This document shows, in pieces, positions 43,301 to 52,126 of a DNA stretch of 64,000 nt. The notes below the pieces were generated by a model that was not told the DNA's origin, did not search any database, and was given only the letters and a program-made list of their open reading frames with translations. Made by a program: the position numbers and the translations under genes. How positions within the stretch are numbered: the stretch's first letter is position 1; every line of letters starts with the position of its first letter. Location of the stretch: contig CAZHJU010000006.1 of NCBI GenBank assembly GCA_964533495.1, forward strand, positions 49,582 to 113,581, given 5' to 3'. The DNA comes from Ga0077527 sp964533495. GTDB taxonomy: Bacteria; Pseudomonadota; Gammaproteobacteria; Burkholderiales; SG8-41.

Positions 43301-44596
43301 CCGGATAGACGAGCCCGTTCCGGCTGCGCCGAGAACCCGGATTTCGCGTTGCGGGAACGGAATTTCGATGCCGCGTTTCCGGAATTCGCGCCAGATGGCG
43401 CCATACAGGTCGGACCGCAGGCCGCCCAGTCCCTTGTCGGGATCGTCGACCCAGACCCCCAGTTCGAGATTGATGCCGCTGTCGGCGAAGGCGGTGATCA
43501 GCGTGCCCGGCGCCGGATCCTTCAGCACCCGCGGGTGCGCCGCCGCGCACTCGATCATGATCCGCCGCGCCTCGTCGATGTCCGTCGCGTAGGCGACCTG
43601 GAGCTGCAGGCTCGCCTGGACCCTGCGGTTGGAGAAGGAATGGTTCACCACCGCTGAGGTGATGATGGTTTCGTTGGGAATGATCGCCTCGAGTCCGCCG
43701 GCCTTGCGCACGACGACGTAGCGGGCGGTCATCCTGGTCAGCGTGCCGGAATGCTCGCCGATGGTGACCACGTCGCCGAGGCTGACCGAACGGTCCATCA
43801 GGATGATGAAGCCGCTGATGTAGTTGGCGGCGATTTTCTGCAGGCCGAAGCCGATGCCGACGCCGAGCATGCCGCCGAAGACCGAGAGCACGGTCAGGTC
43901 GATGCCCAGGGCCGGCAGCGCGATCAGGAAGGCCACGAGCAGCAGCAGGATCTGCGTCAGCTTGGCGAACATCACCCGCAGGTTGACCTGCAGGCTGGTC
44001 GCGCGCATCAGGCGCGATTCGGCCAGTTGGCCCAGCCACAGCGCGACGAGCAGCGTGACGACGATCGACAGCGTTCCCTGCAGCACGAGCAGCAGCGAAA
44101 ATTTCTGCTGGCCCGCCGTGAAGCCGATGTCGAGCAGGATTTCCCGCAGGTACGGCCAGAGCCCGGTCAGGTAAACTGCGACGCCGGTCCACGCGATCCA
44201 GCTGATCCAGCGTTCGGATGCGCGAAGCCAGGCGCTCGGCGCGAAAGTGTGGCGCATCACGTAGATCGATATCCGGATCAGCGCCATGGCCAGCAGCAGG
44301 GCTGCCGCGACATTGAGCAGGTGGGTGCTCTGCCAGTGGCGCAGCACGGCCCTGGCGATCAGCACCAGCACCAGCGACGAGACCGGAAACATCAGGCGTT
44401 TCAGGCTGCCGATGCCCCGCGCCTGGGCGGCATCGGCCGGCGCGTGGCCGGCCAGCCGGCGGCCGTAGGCGCGGGACAGCAGCCAGCCTGCGGCGACGCA
44501 GATGCCGAGCGCGCCGACCTGCCAGAGCACGCTGACGCTCTGCAGGTCCGCCCACAGGTCGAGCAGCAGGGCCTGGAATTCGGAGGATGCGGACAT
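43295..44596 (-). CDS. MscS-family mechanosensitive channel
   Basis: The 433-residue protein has about six hydrophobic helices. The pore helix and beta domain read LSVFGGMLGVGIGFGLQKIAANYISGFIILMDRSVSLGDVVTIGEHSGTLTRMTARYVVVR, close to MscK/MscS-type channels. It is distinct from the YbdG-like channel at 31535. It would release solutes on hypo-osmotic shock. The start ATG at 44596 is clear. Confidence 0.9.
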   Translation of the reverse strand: MSASSEFQALLLDLWADLQSVSVLWQVGALGICVAAGWLLSRAYGRRLAGHAPADAAQARGIGSLKRLMFPVSSLVLVLIARAVLRHWQSTHLLNVAAALLLAMALIRISIYVMRHTFAPSAWLRASERWISWIAWTGVAVYLTGLWPYLREILLDIGFTAGQQKFSLLLVLQGTLSIVVTLLVALWLGQLAESRLMRATSLQVNLRVMFAKLTQILLLLVAFLIALPALGIDLTVLSVFGGMLGVGIGFGLQKIAANYISGFIILMDRSVSLGDVVTIGEHSGTLTRMTARYVVVRKAGGLEAIIPNETIITSAVVNHSFSNRRVQASLQLQVAYATDIDEARRIMIECAAAHPRVLKDPAPGTLITAFADSGINLELGVWVDDPDKGLGGLRSDLYGAIWREFRKRGIEIPFPQREIRVLGAAGTGSSIRN

Positions 44597-44685
44597 CGAT
44601 GCGCTTCGAAGGATTCACCGCGGCGGCGGGGATGTGCCGCGAATGATCTTAGCACGGCCCCCCGTGTGCGATTCAGCCGGGAATT

Positions 44686-45975
44686 TCAGCCGGGGATGCG
44701 TTCCATTGCCGCGGCGAAGAATCCGTCGGTGCCGTGCTGCTGCGGCCATAGCTGCAGGTGTTCGCCGCATTCGATCCGGATTTCCTGTCGGCGCAGCAGT
44801 TCGCCGCAATCGAGGGTTCTGAATTGCGGGTGCGCGGCGAGGAAGGCCGCGACGATGTCGCGGTTCTCCTCCGCCAGCAGGCTGCAGGTGGCATAGACCA
44901 GCCGGCCGCCGGGTTTGACCAGGCGCGCCGCCGATTTGAGGATGGCCGCCTGCTTGACGGCCAGTTCGGCCACGGTCTCCGGCGACTGGCGGAATTTCAG
45001 GTCCGGGTTGCGGCGCAGCGTGCCGAGGCCGCTGCAGGGCGCATCGACCAGCACGCGGTCGATCTTGCCGGCGAGGCGCTTGATCTTGGTGTCGTTCTCG
45101 TGGGCGATCACCAGCGGATGCACGTTGGACAGGCCGGAGCGTTTCAGCCGCGGCTTGAGGCGGTCGAGGCGCTTCTGCGACACGTCGAAGGCGTAGAGCC
45201 GGCCCTGCGAATTCATCATCGCGCCGAGCATTAGCGTCTTGCCGCCGGCGCCGGCACAGAAGTCGACGACGAGATCGCTGCGCCGCGGCGCCAGCAGGTA
45301 GCCCAGCAGCTGGCTGCCTTCGTCCTGCACTTCGACCGTGCCGTCGGCGAACAGCGGGTGGCGGTTGATCGACGGCTTGCCCTTCAGGCGGATGCCGACC
45401 GGCGACCACGGCGCGGCCGCGGCCGGGAAGCCGCCCTTGTTGAGGGTGGCGAGCACCGCGTCGCGGTTGCCGTGCAGGGTGTTGACGCGCAGGTCGAGCG
45501 GCGCCGGCTCCTGCAGCGCGCGGCCCAGCGCGCGGATGAAATCGGCATCGTGCGCCGCGAGCAGGCGCTCCACGATCCATTGCGGCAGGTCGGCTTCCAC
45601 GCCCAGCGTATGCTCCGCGGCGGGCTGCGCGCGCGTCGCATCGAGCCAGGCCTTTTCCTCTGCCGTGCACAGCGCGCCGATGTCCCGGCCGCTGAAGCCG
45701 CCGATGCGGGTCAGCCACAGCAGCACCAGCCGGCGCGCGTCCGCCTGCGGCGCGATGTGGTCGAGCAGCATTTTCCGGCGCAGCACGCCGAACACGGTTT
45801 CCGCGACGAAGGCGCGGTCCTGCGGGCCGAGCGCATGGCGCTCGCGGAAATAGCGGCTCAGCACGGCATCGGCCGGGTGGGTGAAGGCCAGCACGCGCGA
45901 CAGCGCATGGGCGGCGTCGGCGAGGCGCGACGCATTCGGCATGCGCGCGGCGGATTCGGATGCTGCGGATTTCAT
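44686..45975 (-). CDS. RsmB/NOP-family RNA (cytosine-C5) methyltransferase
   Basis: The 429-residue protein has an N-terminal helical RNA-binding part and a SAM domain with VDFCAGAGGKTLMLGA, the catalytic PCSGLGTLRRNPD and ATCSLLAEEN. It methylates a cytosine in rRNA or tRNA. The gene order with DUF3108 and purMN marks it as the second RsmB-like protein of betaproteobacteria rather than classic rsmB beside fmt, so no symbol is given. It overlaps the DUF3108 gene by 4 bp. Confidence 0.88.
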   Translation of the reverse strand: MKSAASESAARMPNASRLADAAHALSRVLAFTHPADAVLSRYFRERHALGPQDRAFVAETVFGVLRRKMLLDHIAPQADARRLVLLWLTRIGGFSGRDIGALCTAEEKAWLDATRAQPAAEHTLGVEADLPQWIVERLLAAHDADFIRALGRALQEPAPLDLRVNTLHGNRDAVLATLNKGGFPAAAAPWSPVGIRLKGKPSINRHPLFADGTVEVQDEGSQLLGYLLAPRRSDLVVDFCAGAGGKTLMLGAMMNSQGRLYAFDVSQKRLDRLKPRLKRSGLSNVHPLVIAHENDTKIKRLAGKIDRVLVDAPCSGLGTLRRNPDLKFRQSPETVAELAVKQAAILKSAARLVKPGGRLVYATCSLLAEENRDIVAAFLAAHPQFRTLDCGELLRRQEIRIECGEHLQLWPQQHGTDGFFAAAMERIPG

Positions 45976-47012
45976 GGATTGCCGACCTGTATTTCGCTGA
46001 CCATCTGTTCGCCCGACAGCTCGCCTTCGCGGTTGAAGAAACGGATGCGCACCGGCAGGTTGCGGTACTCGGAGGCCAGCCACACGGCCAGGCTTTCCTG
46101 TCCGGCCGCGCGCACCTGCACCACCGGCACGGCGAGCAGCCGCCCGAGCGGCGTGTCGATGGATTCCGCCGGCAGCACGTCGAAACTGACGGTGTCGAGG
46201 CGGCTGCCGCGGGTGAAGGGCACGGTGATGCGACCGGGAGCGGGCGGGGCCAGCGCCAGGTTGTACATGAAACTGATCCAGTCCTGGCTGCCGGCGGGCA
46301 GCGCGACCGTGGCCTGCTGCGGCAGGCGGCCGAGGCGCAGCAGGTTTTCGTCCCAATGGAATACCGCCTGCGCTTCCTCGCTGCGGCTGCCGCGCTTGAC
46401 GCTCGCGAGGAAGCGCTCCGGCCGCAACCGGTCGGCGACGATCGAACCCTGGCTGAGATAGTGATAACGGTGCGGCCGGAACAGCTCGATCAGGCCGGTG
46501 CTCTCCGACAGGTTGCCGGCCGTGTAGCGGTTGCCCTCGAATTCCCAGTTTTGCACCGTGCGGCCCACCGGCGTCTGGTCGGCGCCCATGGTCAGCAGGT
46601 AGGTGATGCGGCCCTTGCGCGGGAAGCCGGGCAGGGGCGGCGCTTCGGGTTCGCGGAACAGCGTCGGCGCCGCGCTGGCGACCACGACCGGTTCGGCCGG
46701 CGCGGCGGTTTCGGCTTCCGGGGCCGGCTCGGCTGTGGGCTCCGCTGCCGGAATGGAGATTACCGGCTCCGTGGGGCTCACGCGCGGCAGCGCGGCCAGG
46801 TGTCGCGGCGGCTGCGGCTTGCGCGCCGCCGTGCTGCGCGGCGCTGGTTTCACCTGCGGCGGCGGAGGCGGCAGGGGTTCGAGCCGCGCGCTCAAAGGCT
46901 GCAGATCTGCCGCCGGTTCGCGCGCGGGGATATGGAGGCCGCCGAGCAGCGCGGCATGCGCGGCCAGCGACAGGGTTGCGGCGGCGAGCAGGCGTTGGGA
47001 GGAGGGAAACAT
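45972..47012 (-). CDS. DUF3108 domain protein with proline-rich N-terminus
   Basis: The 346-residue protein has an N-terminal hydrophobic segment (LLAAATLSLAAHAALLGGLHI) and a long Pro/Ala-rich, TonB-like linker (residues about 40-125). The C-terminal DUF3108 beta-domain starts near FPRKGRITYLLTM. It is anchored or exported to the periplasm. DUF3108 resembles outer-membrane lipoprotein-carrier folds, and function is unknown. The start is 12 bp after the second DUF3108 gene. Confidence 0.82.
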   Translation of the reverse strand: MFPSSQRLLAAATLSLAAHAALLGGLHIPAREPAADLQPLSARLEPLPPPPPQVKPAPRSTAARKPQPPRHLAALPRVSPTEPVISIPAAEPTAEPAPEAETAAPAEPVVVASAAPTLFREPEAPPLPGFPRKGRITYLLTMGADQTPVGRTVQNWEFEGNRYTAGNLSESTGLIELFRPHRYHYLSQGSIVADRLRPERFLASVKRGSRSEEAQAVFHWDENLLRLGRLPQQATVALPAGSQDWISFMYNLALAPPAPGRITVPFTRGSRLDTVSFDVLPAESIDTPLGRLLAVPVVQVRAAGQESLAVWLASEYRNLPVRIRFFNREGELSGEQMVSEIQVGNP

Positions 47013-47024
47013 GGCCCGTGCCGG

Positions 47025-47735
47025 TCAGCGGACTTCCAGCCGCGAGATGACCTGCTCGTAGCGGCTGCCGTCGTCCTCGACGATGCGCATTTTCACCGGC
47101 ATCAGGCGGTGCGCGCGGGCCAGCCAGATTTCGTTGGCGGTTTCGCCGGGCTGGTGCCGCCTGACGAGGTGTATGACTTCGAGGCGTCCCAGCGGCGTGT
47201 CGATGGCGGTGTCGGGCCCGACGGCATAACGATACCGGTCGAGCTTGCGGCCGTTGGTCATCGCGAACCCGAGATCCCGCAGTGCCTCCGCGTCGAGGAA
47301 CAGGAACTGGTACATCGCCGACAGCCGGTCCTGCGTGCCCGGCGGCAGGGCCACGGTCTCGTTGCGGCCGTCGTGCTGCAGCGTCAGCGTGCGCGCGGCC
47401 CAGTCGAAATCCGCATGCACGCGCCGCTCGTCGCGGCCGGCGCGCGTGCCGTCGAAAGTCTGCGGGCGCAGGCCCGAGCCGTCCACGGCGCCGCTGCTGG
47501 TCACGCGCCCCGGCCGGCGCTGCGCCAGCGCGAACAGGCCCACCGCGTGCGTTTCGCTGACCGCGCGGTAGCTGCCGTCGCGGATTTCGAAGTTTTCCCG
47601 CATCACCGCGATCTGGACCCCGTTCAGCGACAGGCCGTATTCGGCTTGCACGGTCTCCGGCGGGCCGGCTTTTGCCGCCGCCGGCTGCAGCAGCGCCGCG
47701 GCCAGCAGCAGCGTGGTGGCCAGCAGCTTATGCAT
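47025..47735 (-). CDS. DUF3108 domain exported protein
   Basis: The 236-residue protein has a signal peptide (LLATTLLLAAALLQPAAAKAG) followed directly by DUF3108 (QAEYGLSLNGVQIAVMRENFEIRDGSYRAVSET). It is a paralogue of the C-terminal part of the neighbouring protein: both share the IDTPLGRL element, LAVPVVQVR or LEVIHLVRR, and the late L(A)(S/R)(E/A)xRxxPV pattern. It overlaps the purN end by 8 bp, so it is translated with the purine genes. Confidence 0.83.
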   Translation of the reverse strand: MHKLLATTLLLAAALLQPAAAKAGPPETVQAEYGLSLNGVQIAVMRENFEIRDGSYRAVSETHAVGLFALAQRRPGRVTSSGAVDGSGLRPQTFDGTRAGRDERRVHADFDWAARTLTLQHDGRNETVALPPGTQDRLSAMYQFLFLDAEALRDLGFAMTNGRKLDRYRYAVGPDTAIDTPLGRLEVIHLVRRHQPGETANEIWLARAHRLMPVKMRIVEDDGSRYEQVISRLEVR

Positions 47736-48369
47736 CGGCTGCGGGGGACCGCAGGGCACCGGAGGCCTGCCCCGCGCCGCGGATGACGACACGGCCGCCG
47801 GCGTCGACGGTGACACGGTCTTCGCACAGCCAGCGCAGGGCCTGCGGATAGATGCGGTGCTCCTCGGCCAGCACCCGGGCGGCGAGGACATCTTCGGTGT
47901 CGCCGGGCAGCACTGGCACCGCGGCCTGGGTGATGATCGGCCCGTGATCGAGTTGCGGCGTCACGAAATGGACGGTGCAGCCGTGGATGCGCACTCCGGC
48001 ATCGAGCGCCTGGCGATGGGTGTGCAGCCCGGGAAACGAGGGCAGCAGCGAAGGATGGATGTTGATCATGCGGCCCTGGTAGCGGCCGACGAAATCCGCG
48101 GTCAGGATGCGCATGAAGCCGGCAAGCACGACGAGGTCGGCGCCGTGGCCGTCGATGGCCTGCGCCAGCGCGGCGTCGAATCCGGCGCGGTCCGCGTAGC
48201 CACGATGATCCACCGTTACGGCGGGCACACCGCGGGCCGCCGCGGTAGCGAGCCCCTTCGCCGCGGGATCGTTGCTGATCACCGCGCAGATCCGTGCCGG
48301 CAGCCCAGCCCCGAGCAGGGCTTCCATGTTGCTGCCGCGCCCCGAAATCAGTATCGCGATGCGCTTCAG
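47728..48369 (-). CDS. purN: phosphoribosylglycinamide formyltransferase
   Basis: The 213-residue formyl-THF-dependent GAR transformylase reads KRIAILISGRGSNMEALL, VLAGFMRILTADFVGRYQGRMINIHPSLLPSFPG and HGCTVHFVTPQLDHGPIITQ (catalytic Asn, His, Asp). It catalyses the third step of purine synthesis. There is no ATG, GTG or TTG at the expected start. The codon there is CTG (48369), five bases after AAGGAG, which also overlaps the purM end. I therefore call a CTG start. Confidence 0.92.
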   Translation of the reverse strand: MKRIAILISGRGSNMEALLGAGLPARICAVISNDPAAKGLATAAARGVPAVTVDHRGYADRAGFDAALAQAIDGHGADLVVLAGFMRILTADFVGRYQGRMINIHPSLLPSFPGLHTHRQALDAGVRIHGCTVHFVTPQLDHGPIITQAAVPVLPGDTEDVLAARVLAEEHRIYPQALRWLCEDRVTVDAGGRVVIRGAGQASGALRSPAADA

Positions 48370-48380
48370 GATGGCTCCTT

Positions 48381-49430
48381 CTAGACGACGACCGTCTGTG
48401 CTTCGCCGCGGCGCCGGCGGCGCACGTTGCCGATGCGCCAGACCCGTTCGCCGGATTTTTCGAGCAGCTTCCGCGCGCGCGCCGCGTCCTTCTCGGCGAC
48501 CACCACCACCATGCCGATGCCGCAGTTGAACACGCGGTGCATTTCGTCGTCGGCGATGTTGCCCTGTTCCTGCAGCCAGCGGAACAGCGGCGGCAGCGAC
48601 CACGCGTCCCGGCGGATTTCTGCGGTCAGCGCCGGTCCGAGCACGCGCGGCACGTTGTCCAGCAGTCCGCCGCCGGTGATGTGCGCCAATCCTTTGACCG
48701 GCAATTGCTTCATCAGTTTCAGCAGCGGCTTCACATAAATGCGCGTCGGTGCCAGGATCAGGTCCTTCAGCGCGCGGCCGCCGACTCTGGCCGACAGCCT
48801 GACGCCGCGCTGCGCGATGATCTTGCGGATCAGCGAATAACCGTTGGAATGCGCGCCGTTGCTGCCGAGGCCGAGGATCGCGTCGCCGGGACGGATGCCG
48901 CGGCCGTCGATGATGCGTTTTTTCTCGACCACGCCGACGGCGAAGCCGGCGAGGTCGTATTCCCCCGCCGGGTACATGCCCGGCATCTCGGCGGTTTCGC
49001 CGCCGATCAGCGCGCAGCCGGCCATTTCGCAGCCGGCGGCGATGCCTTTCACCACGTCGGTTGCCGCGTCGACGTCGAGCTTGCCGCAGGCGTAGTAGTC
49101 GAGGAAAAACAGCGGCTCGGCGCCCAGCGTCAGGATGTCGTTGACGCTCATCGCGACCAGATCGATGCCGATGGTGTCGTGGCGTTGCCACTCGAAGGCG
49201 AGTTTCAGTTTCGTGCCCACGCCGTCGGTGCCGGACACCAGCACCGGCTCGCGGTAGCCGCGCGGCATGGCGAACAGTGCGCCGAAGCCGCCGATGCCCG
49301 CCATCACGCCGGGACGCAGCGTGCGCTTCGCGTGGGGCTTGATGCGGTCGACGAGCGCGTCGCCGGCGTCGATGTCGACGCCGGCATCGCGGTAGGTCAG
49401 CGGCTTGCGGGCCGGGTTTTTGCGTTTCAA
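48381..49430 (-). CDS. purM: phosphoribosylformylglycinamidine cyclo-ligase
   Basis: The 349-residue AIR synthetase reads LTYRDAGVDIDAGDALVDRIK, VSGTDGVGTKLKLAFEW, IGGETAEMPGMYPAGEYDLAGFAVG and ITGGGLLDNVPR. It makes the fifth purine step product. The start is a TTG at 49430 with GAGG at a 6-nt spacing. It is divergent from the AI-2E-type permease across about 100 bp and co-transcribed with purN. Confidence 0.94.
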   Translation of the reverse strand: MKRKNPARKPLTYRDAGVDIDAGDALVDRIKPHAKRTLRPGVMAGIGGFGALFAMPRGYREPVLVSGTDGVGTKLKLAFEWQRHDTIGIDLVAMSVNDILTLGAEPLFFLDYYACGKLDVDAATDVVKGIAAGCEMAGCALIGGETAEMPGMYPAGEYDLAGFAVGVVEKKRIIDGRGIRPGDAILGLGSNGAHSNGYSLIRKIIAQRGVRLSARVGGRALKDLILAPTRIYVKPLLKLMKQLPVKGLAHITGGGLLDNVPRVLGPALTAEIRRDAWSLPPLFRWLQEQGNIADDEMHRVFNCGIGMVVVVAEKDAARARKLLEKSGERVWRIGNVRRRRRGEAQTVVV

Positions 49431-49534
49431 GGCGGTCCTCGGAGGGTGTGCGATGGCTGGTGCCGGGGCTGTCTTCCGTCGCCCTGATAAGATAAGCGCC
49501 GGCATCACGCCTGACGACGCGAATTTTATCTTAA

Positions 49535-50599
49535 ATGGATATTCCGGGCCGCACTCCGCATCCGCAGCATCCCTGGCAATGGCTGGCCGCGGCGGCGATC
49601 GCCGTCGCCGCGATCTATCTGCTGACCCCGATCCTGACGCCTTTCCTGCTCGCGGCGATCCTCGCCTACATCTGCAATCCGCTGGTGGCGCGCATGACCC
49701 GCCGCCGCGTGCCGCGCGCGCTGGCCACGGCGCTGGTGCTGGTTCTGCTGCTGCTCGCGGTGCTGGTGTTGCTGGTGGTGCTGCTGCCGCTGCTGATCCG
49801 CCAGGTGCGCGCGATCGCCGACCAGGCGCCGGTGTTCGTCGACTGGCTGCGCACCGCGGCGGCGCCGCGGCTGGAACTGCTGCTCGGCGTGCAACTGGAG
49901 ACGGGCATGGTGCGCGACTGGGTGATCTCGCATTTCACGGAAATCCGCGATTTCGCGCTGAAGCTGCTGCCCAAGCTGACCAGCGGCGGCCTGGCCGTCG
50001 TCGGATTCATCATCAACCTGGTGCTGGTGCCGCTGGTGCTGTTCTACTTCCTGCGCGACTGGGACGCCATCATCGCCGGCATCGACCGCATGATTCCGCG
50101 GCGCCATCATGACCGCATCGCCCTGATCGCCCGCGAAATCGACGAGGTGCTCGGCCAGTTCCTGCGCGGGCAACTGCTGGTGATGCTGGGCATGGCGCTG
50201 TTCTACACGGTCGGGCTGTGGCTGGTCGGGCTCGATTACGCGCTGTCCGTGGGCATGTTCGCGGGACTGGTCACCTTCGTGCCGTACTTGGGGGTCATCG
50301 TCGGCGTGGTGCTGGCGACGCTGACCGGCCTGCTGCAGTTCCAGGAACTGACGCCGTTGCTGTGGATCTGGGCGGTGTTCATCCTGGCGAACATGGTGGA
50401 GGGTTACCTGCTGGTGCCCTGGCTGGTCGGCGACCGCATCGGCCTGCATCCGGTGGCGGTGATCTTCGCGCTGCTGGCCTTCGGCAGCCTGTTTGGATTT
50501 TTTGGCGTGCTGCTGGCGCTGCCGGTCAGCGCCGCCCTGCTGGTCTGGGCGCGCCACCTGCGCCGCGATTACCTGGCGAGCGCCATGTACCGGGAATGA
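49535..50599 (+). CDS. AI-2E family transporter (PerM-type)
   Basis: The 354-residue membrane protein has about eight helices. The family's central landmarks are GLAVVGFIINLVLVPLVLFYFLRDWD and the late YLGVIVGVVLATLTGLLQF with LVPWLVGDRIGLHPVAVIFALLAFG. Members export small molecules or act as Na+/H+ antiporters; AI-2 transport is shown for only a few. The position beside purM and hda is conserved in betaproteobacteria. Confidence 0.88.
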   Translation: MDIPGRTPHPQHPWQWLAAAAIAVAAIYLLTPILTPFLLAAILAYICNPLVARMTRRRVPRALATALVLVLLLLAVLVLLVVLLPLLIRQVRAIADQAPVFVDWLRTAAAPRLELLLGVQLETGMVRDWVISHFTEIRDFALKLLPKLTSGGLAVVGFIINLVLVPLVLFYFLRDWDAIIAGIDRMIPRRHHDRIALIAREIDEVLGQFLRGQLLVMLGMALFYTVGLWLVGLDYALSVGMFAGLVTFVPYLGVIVGVVLATLTGLLQFQELTPLLWIWAVFILANMVEGYLLVPWLVGDRIGLHPVAVIFALLAFGSLFGFFGVLLALPVSAALLVWARHLRRDYLASAMYRE

Positions 50600-50614
50600 A
50601 ATTCCGGACATGAA

Positions 50615-51307
50615 ATGCAGGGAATGAAGCAGCTTGCGCTGGAGCTGGCGGCGGCGCCCGCGCCGACGCTGGACAATTTCGTCACCGGTGAAAACGCGGA
50701 AGTGGTGGCGGTGTTGCGCGCGCTGGCGCGCGGCGGGCCGTCCGAGCGTTTCATTTACCTCTGGGGCGGCAGCGGCAGCGGCCGCAGCCACCTGCTGCGG
50801 GCGGCGCTGCAGGCGCTGCGCGGGGCCGGCAGGACCGCGCGCCTGTTCGACGGCAGCGCGGACGGCGTGGGGGCCGACGATGCCTGCGCCGCCGACGACG
50901 TGCAGCGGCTCGACGGTCCGGCGCAGGTCGCGCTGTTCAATGTCTGCAACATCCTGCGCGAAGGCGGCGGCGTGCTGATCGCCGCCGGTGACCTGCCGCC
51001 GGCGCGGCTACCGCTGCGGCCCGACCTGCAGACCCGGCTGGCCTGGGGGCTGGTCTACGAAGTGCGGGCGCTGCGCGAGGAGGACCGCCGCGCGGCGCTG
51101 CGGGATTACGCCGCGGCGCGCGGGTTCGACCTGCCGCAGGAGGTGGCGGAATATCTGCTGGCCCGCGCGCCGCGCGACCTCAGCTCGCTGCGCGCGCTGG
51201 TGGACACGCTGGACCGGCTGTCGCTGGAGCGGAAGCGCGCGATCACGGTGCCGCTGGCGCGGGAACTGCTGCAGCAGACATCGCCGAAACCGGGCGGCCA
51301 TGAATAA
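50615..51307 (+). CDS. hda: DnaA regulatory inactivator Hda
   Basis: The 230-residue AAA+ protein has PTLDNFVTGENAEVVAVL, the P-loop region YLWGGSGSGRSHLLRAAL and FNVCNILREGGGVLIAAGDLPPARLPLRPDLQTRLAWGLVYEV, typical of Hda. With the sliding clamp it stimulates ATP hydrolysis by DnaA and stops over-initiation. ATGs at 50615 and 50624 are both usable. The Q(L/M)xLxLxx clamp-binding start (here KQLALELA) is near the N-terminus, as expected. Confidence 0.88.
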   Translation: MQGMKQLALELAAAPAPTLDNFVTGENAEVVAVLRALARGGPSERFIYLWGGSGSGRSHLLRAALQALRGAGRTARLFDGSADGVGADDACAADDVQRLDGPAQVALFNVCNILREGGGVLIAAGDLPPARLPLRPDLQTRLAWGLVYEVRALREEDRRAALRDYAAARGFDLPQEVAEYLLARAPRDLSSLRALVDTLDRLSLERKRAITVPLARELLQQTSPKPGGHE

Positions 51308-51335
51308 ACGATAAACACGAATCACGGGAAAAGGC

Positions 51336-51992
51336 ATGAAACTGGCATTGTTCGACCTCGACAACACGCTGCTCGCCGGCGACAGCGATTTCGAGTGGGC
51401 GCAGTTCCTGATCGACCGCGGCGTGCTCGACCGCGAGGTCTACGAGGCGCGCAACCAGGCGTTCTACGACCAGTACAAGGCCGGCACGCTGGACATCCGC
51501 GAATTTCTCGATTTCCAGCTGAAGCCGCTGTCGCGCCATCCGCGCCGCGTGCTCGACGCCTGGCATGCCGAGTACATGCGCGAGCGCATCGCGCCGATGA
51601 TCCGCGATTCGGCGCGCGCCCTGGTCGAGCGCCACCGCGGCGAAGTCTGCGTGATCATCACCGCGACCAACAGTTTCGTGACCGCGCCGATCGCGCGCGA
51701 ATTCGGCATCGAACACCTGATCGCCACCGAGCCCGAAGTGCGCGACGGCGAGTTCACCGGCGGCGTCAGCGGCACGCCGAGTTTCCGCGAAGGCAAGGTC
51801 GAGCGTCTCGAGGCGTGGCTGGCCTCCCGCGGAGAAAACATAAAAAATACTTTAAAATCAACATTTTACAGTGATTCGCACAACGATCTTCCATTGCTCG
51901 AGCAGGTCACCCATCCGGTGGCGGTGGATCCCGACGACGCGCTGCGCGCCCATGCCGGCGCGCGCGGCTGGCCGGTGATCAGCCTCGGCTGA
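51336..51992 (+). CDS. HAD-IB family phosphatase
   Basis: The 218-residue protein has motif I FDLDNTLLAGDSD (residues 6-18), motif II TATNSF near 110 and motif IV YSDSHNDLPLLE near 177-188. It belongs to the SerB-like HAD-IB group that removes phosphate from small molecules. It stands between hda and pcnB as in other betaproteobacteria. Residues about 165-180 are coded by an unusually AT-rich stretch (51837-51875), but the frame is intact. Confidence 0.9.
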   Translation: MKLALFDLDNTLLAGDSDFEWAQFLIDRGVLDREVYEARNQAFYDQYKAGTLDIREFLDFQLKPLSRHPRRVLDAWHAEYMRERIAPMIRDSARALVERHRGEVCVIITATNSFVTAPIAREFGIEHLIATEPEVRDGEFTGGVSGTPSFREGKVERLEAWLASRGENIKNTLKSTFYSDSHNDLPLLEQVTHPVAVDPDDALRAHAGARGWPVISLG

Positions 51993-52011
51993 GCGGCGGC
52001 GGTGCCGCGCT

Positions 52012-52040
52012 GCCGGCGTCATGATGGGGGCATGTATAAT
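52012..52040 (+). promoter_or_regulatory. candidate pcnB promoter
   Basis: A perfect TATAAT (52035-52040) lies 87 bp before the pcnB ATG. The -35 region at the right distance (TGCCGG) is poor, so this is a partial promoter call. Confidence 0.4.
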
Positions 52041-52126
52041 CGCGCCGGTTTTCCCTGCTGCGGCGGCCGGACGGGCGACACCGTCCACCCAGAGCGCGCC
52101 GCCTGCCATTTCCGCATGAATTCCGC

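Noticed and set aside
51837..51875. AT-rich block with an IHF-consensus match (AATCAACATTTTA) considered as a ninth repeat
   Set aside because: It is in-frame coding for a conserved part of the HAD phosphatase and does not match the rest of the repeat.
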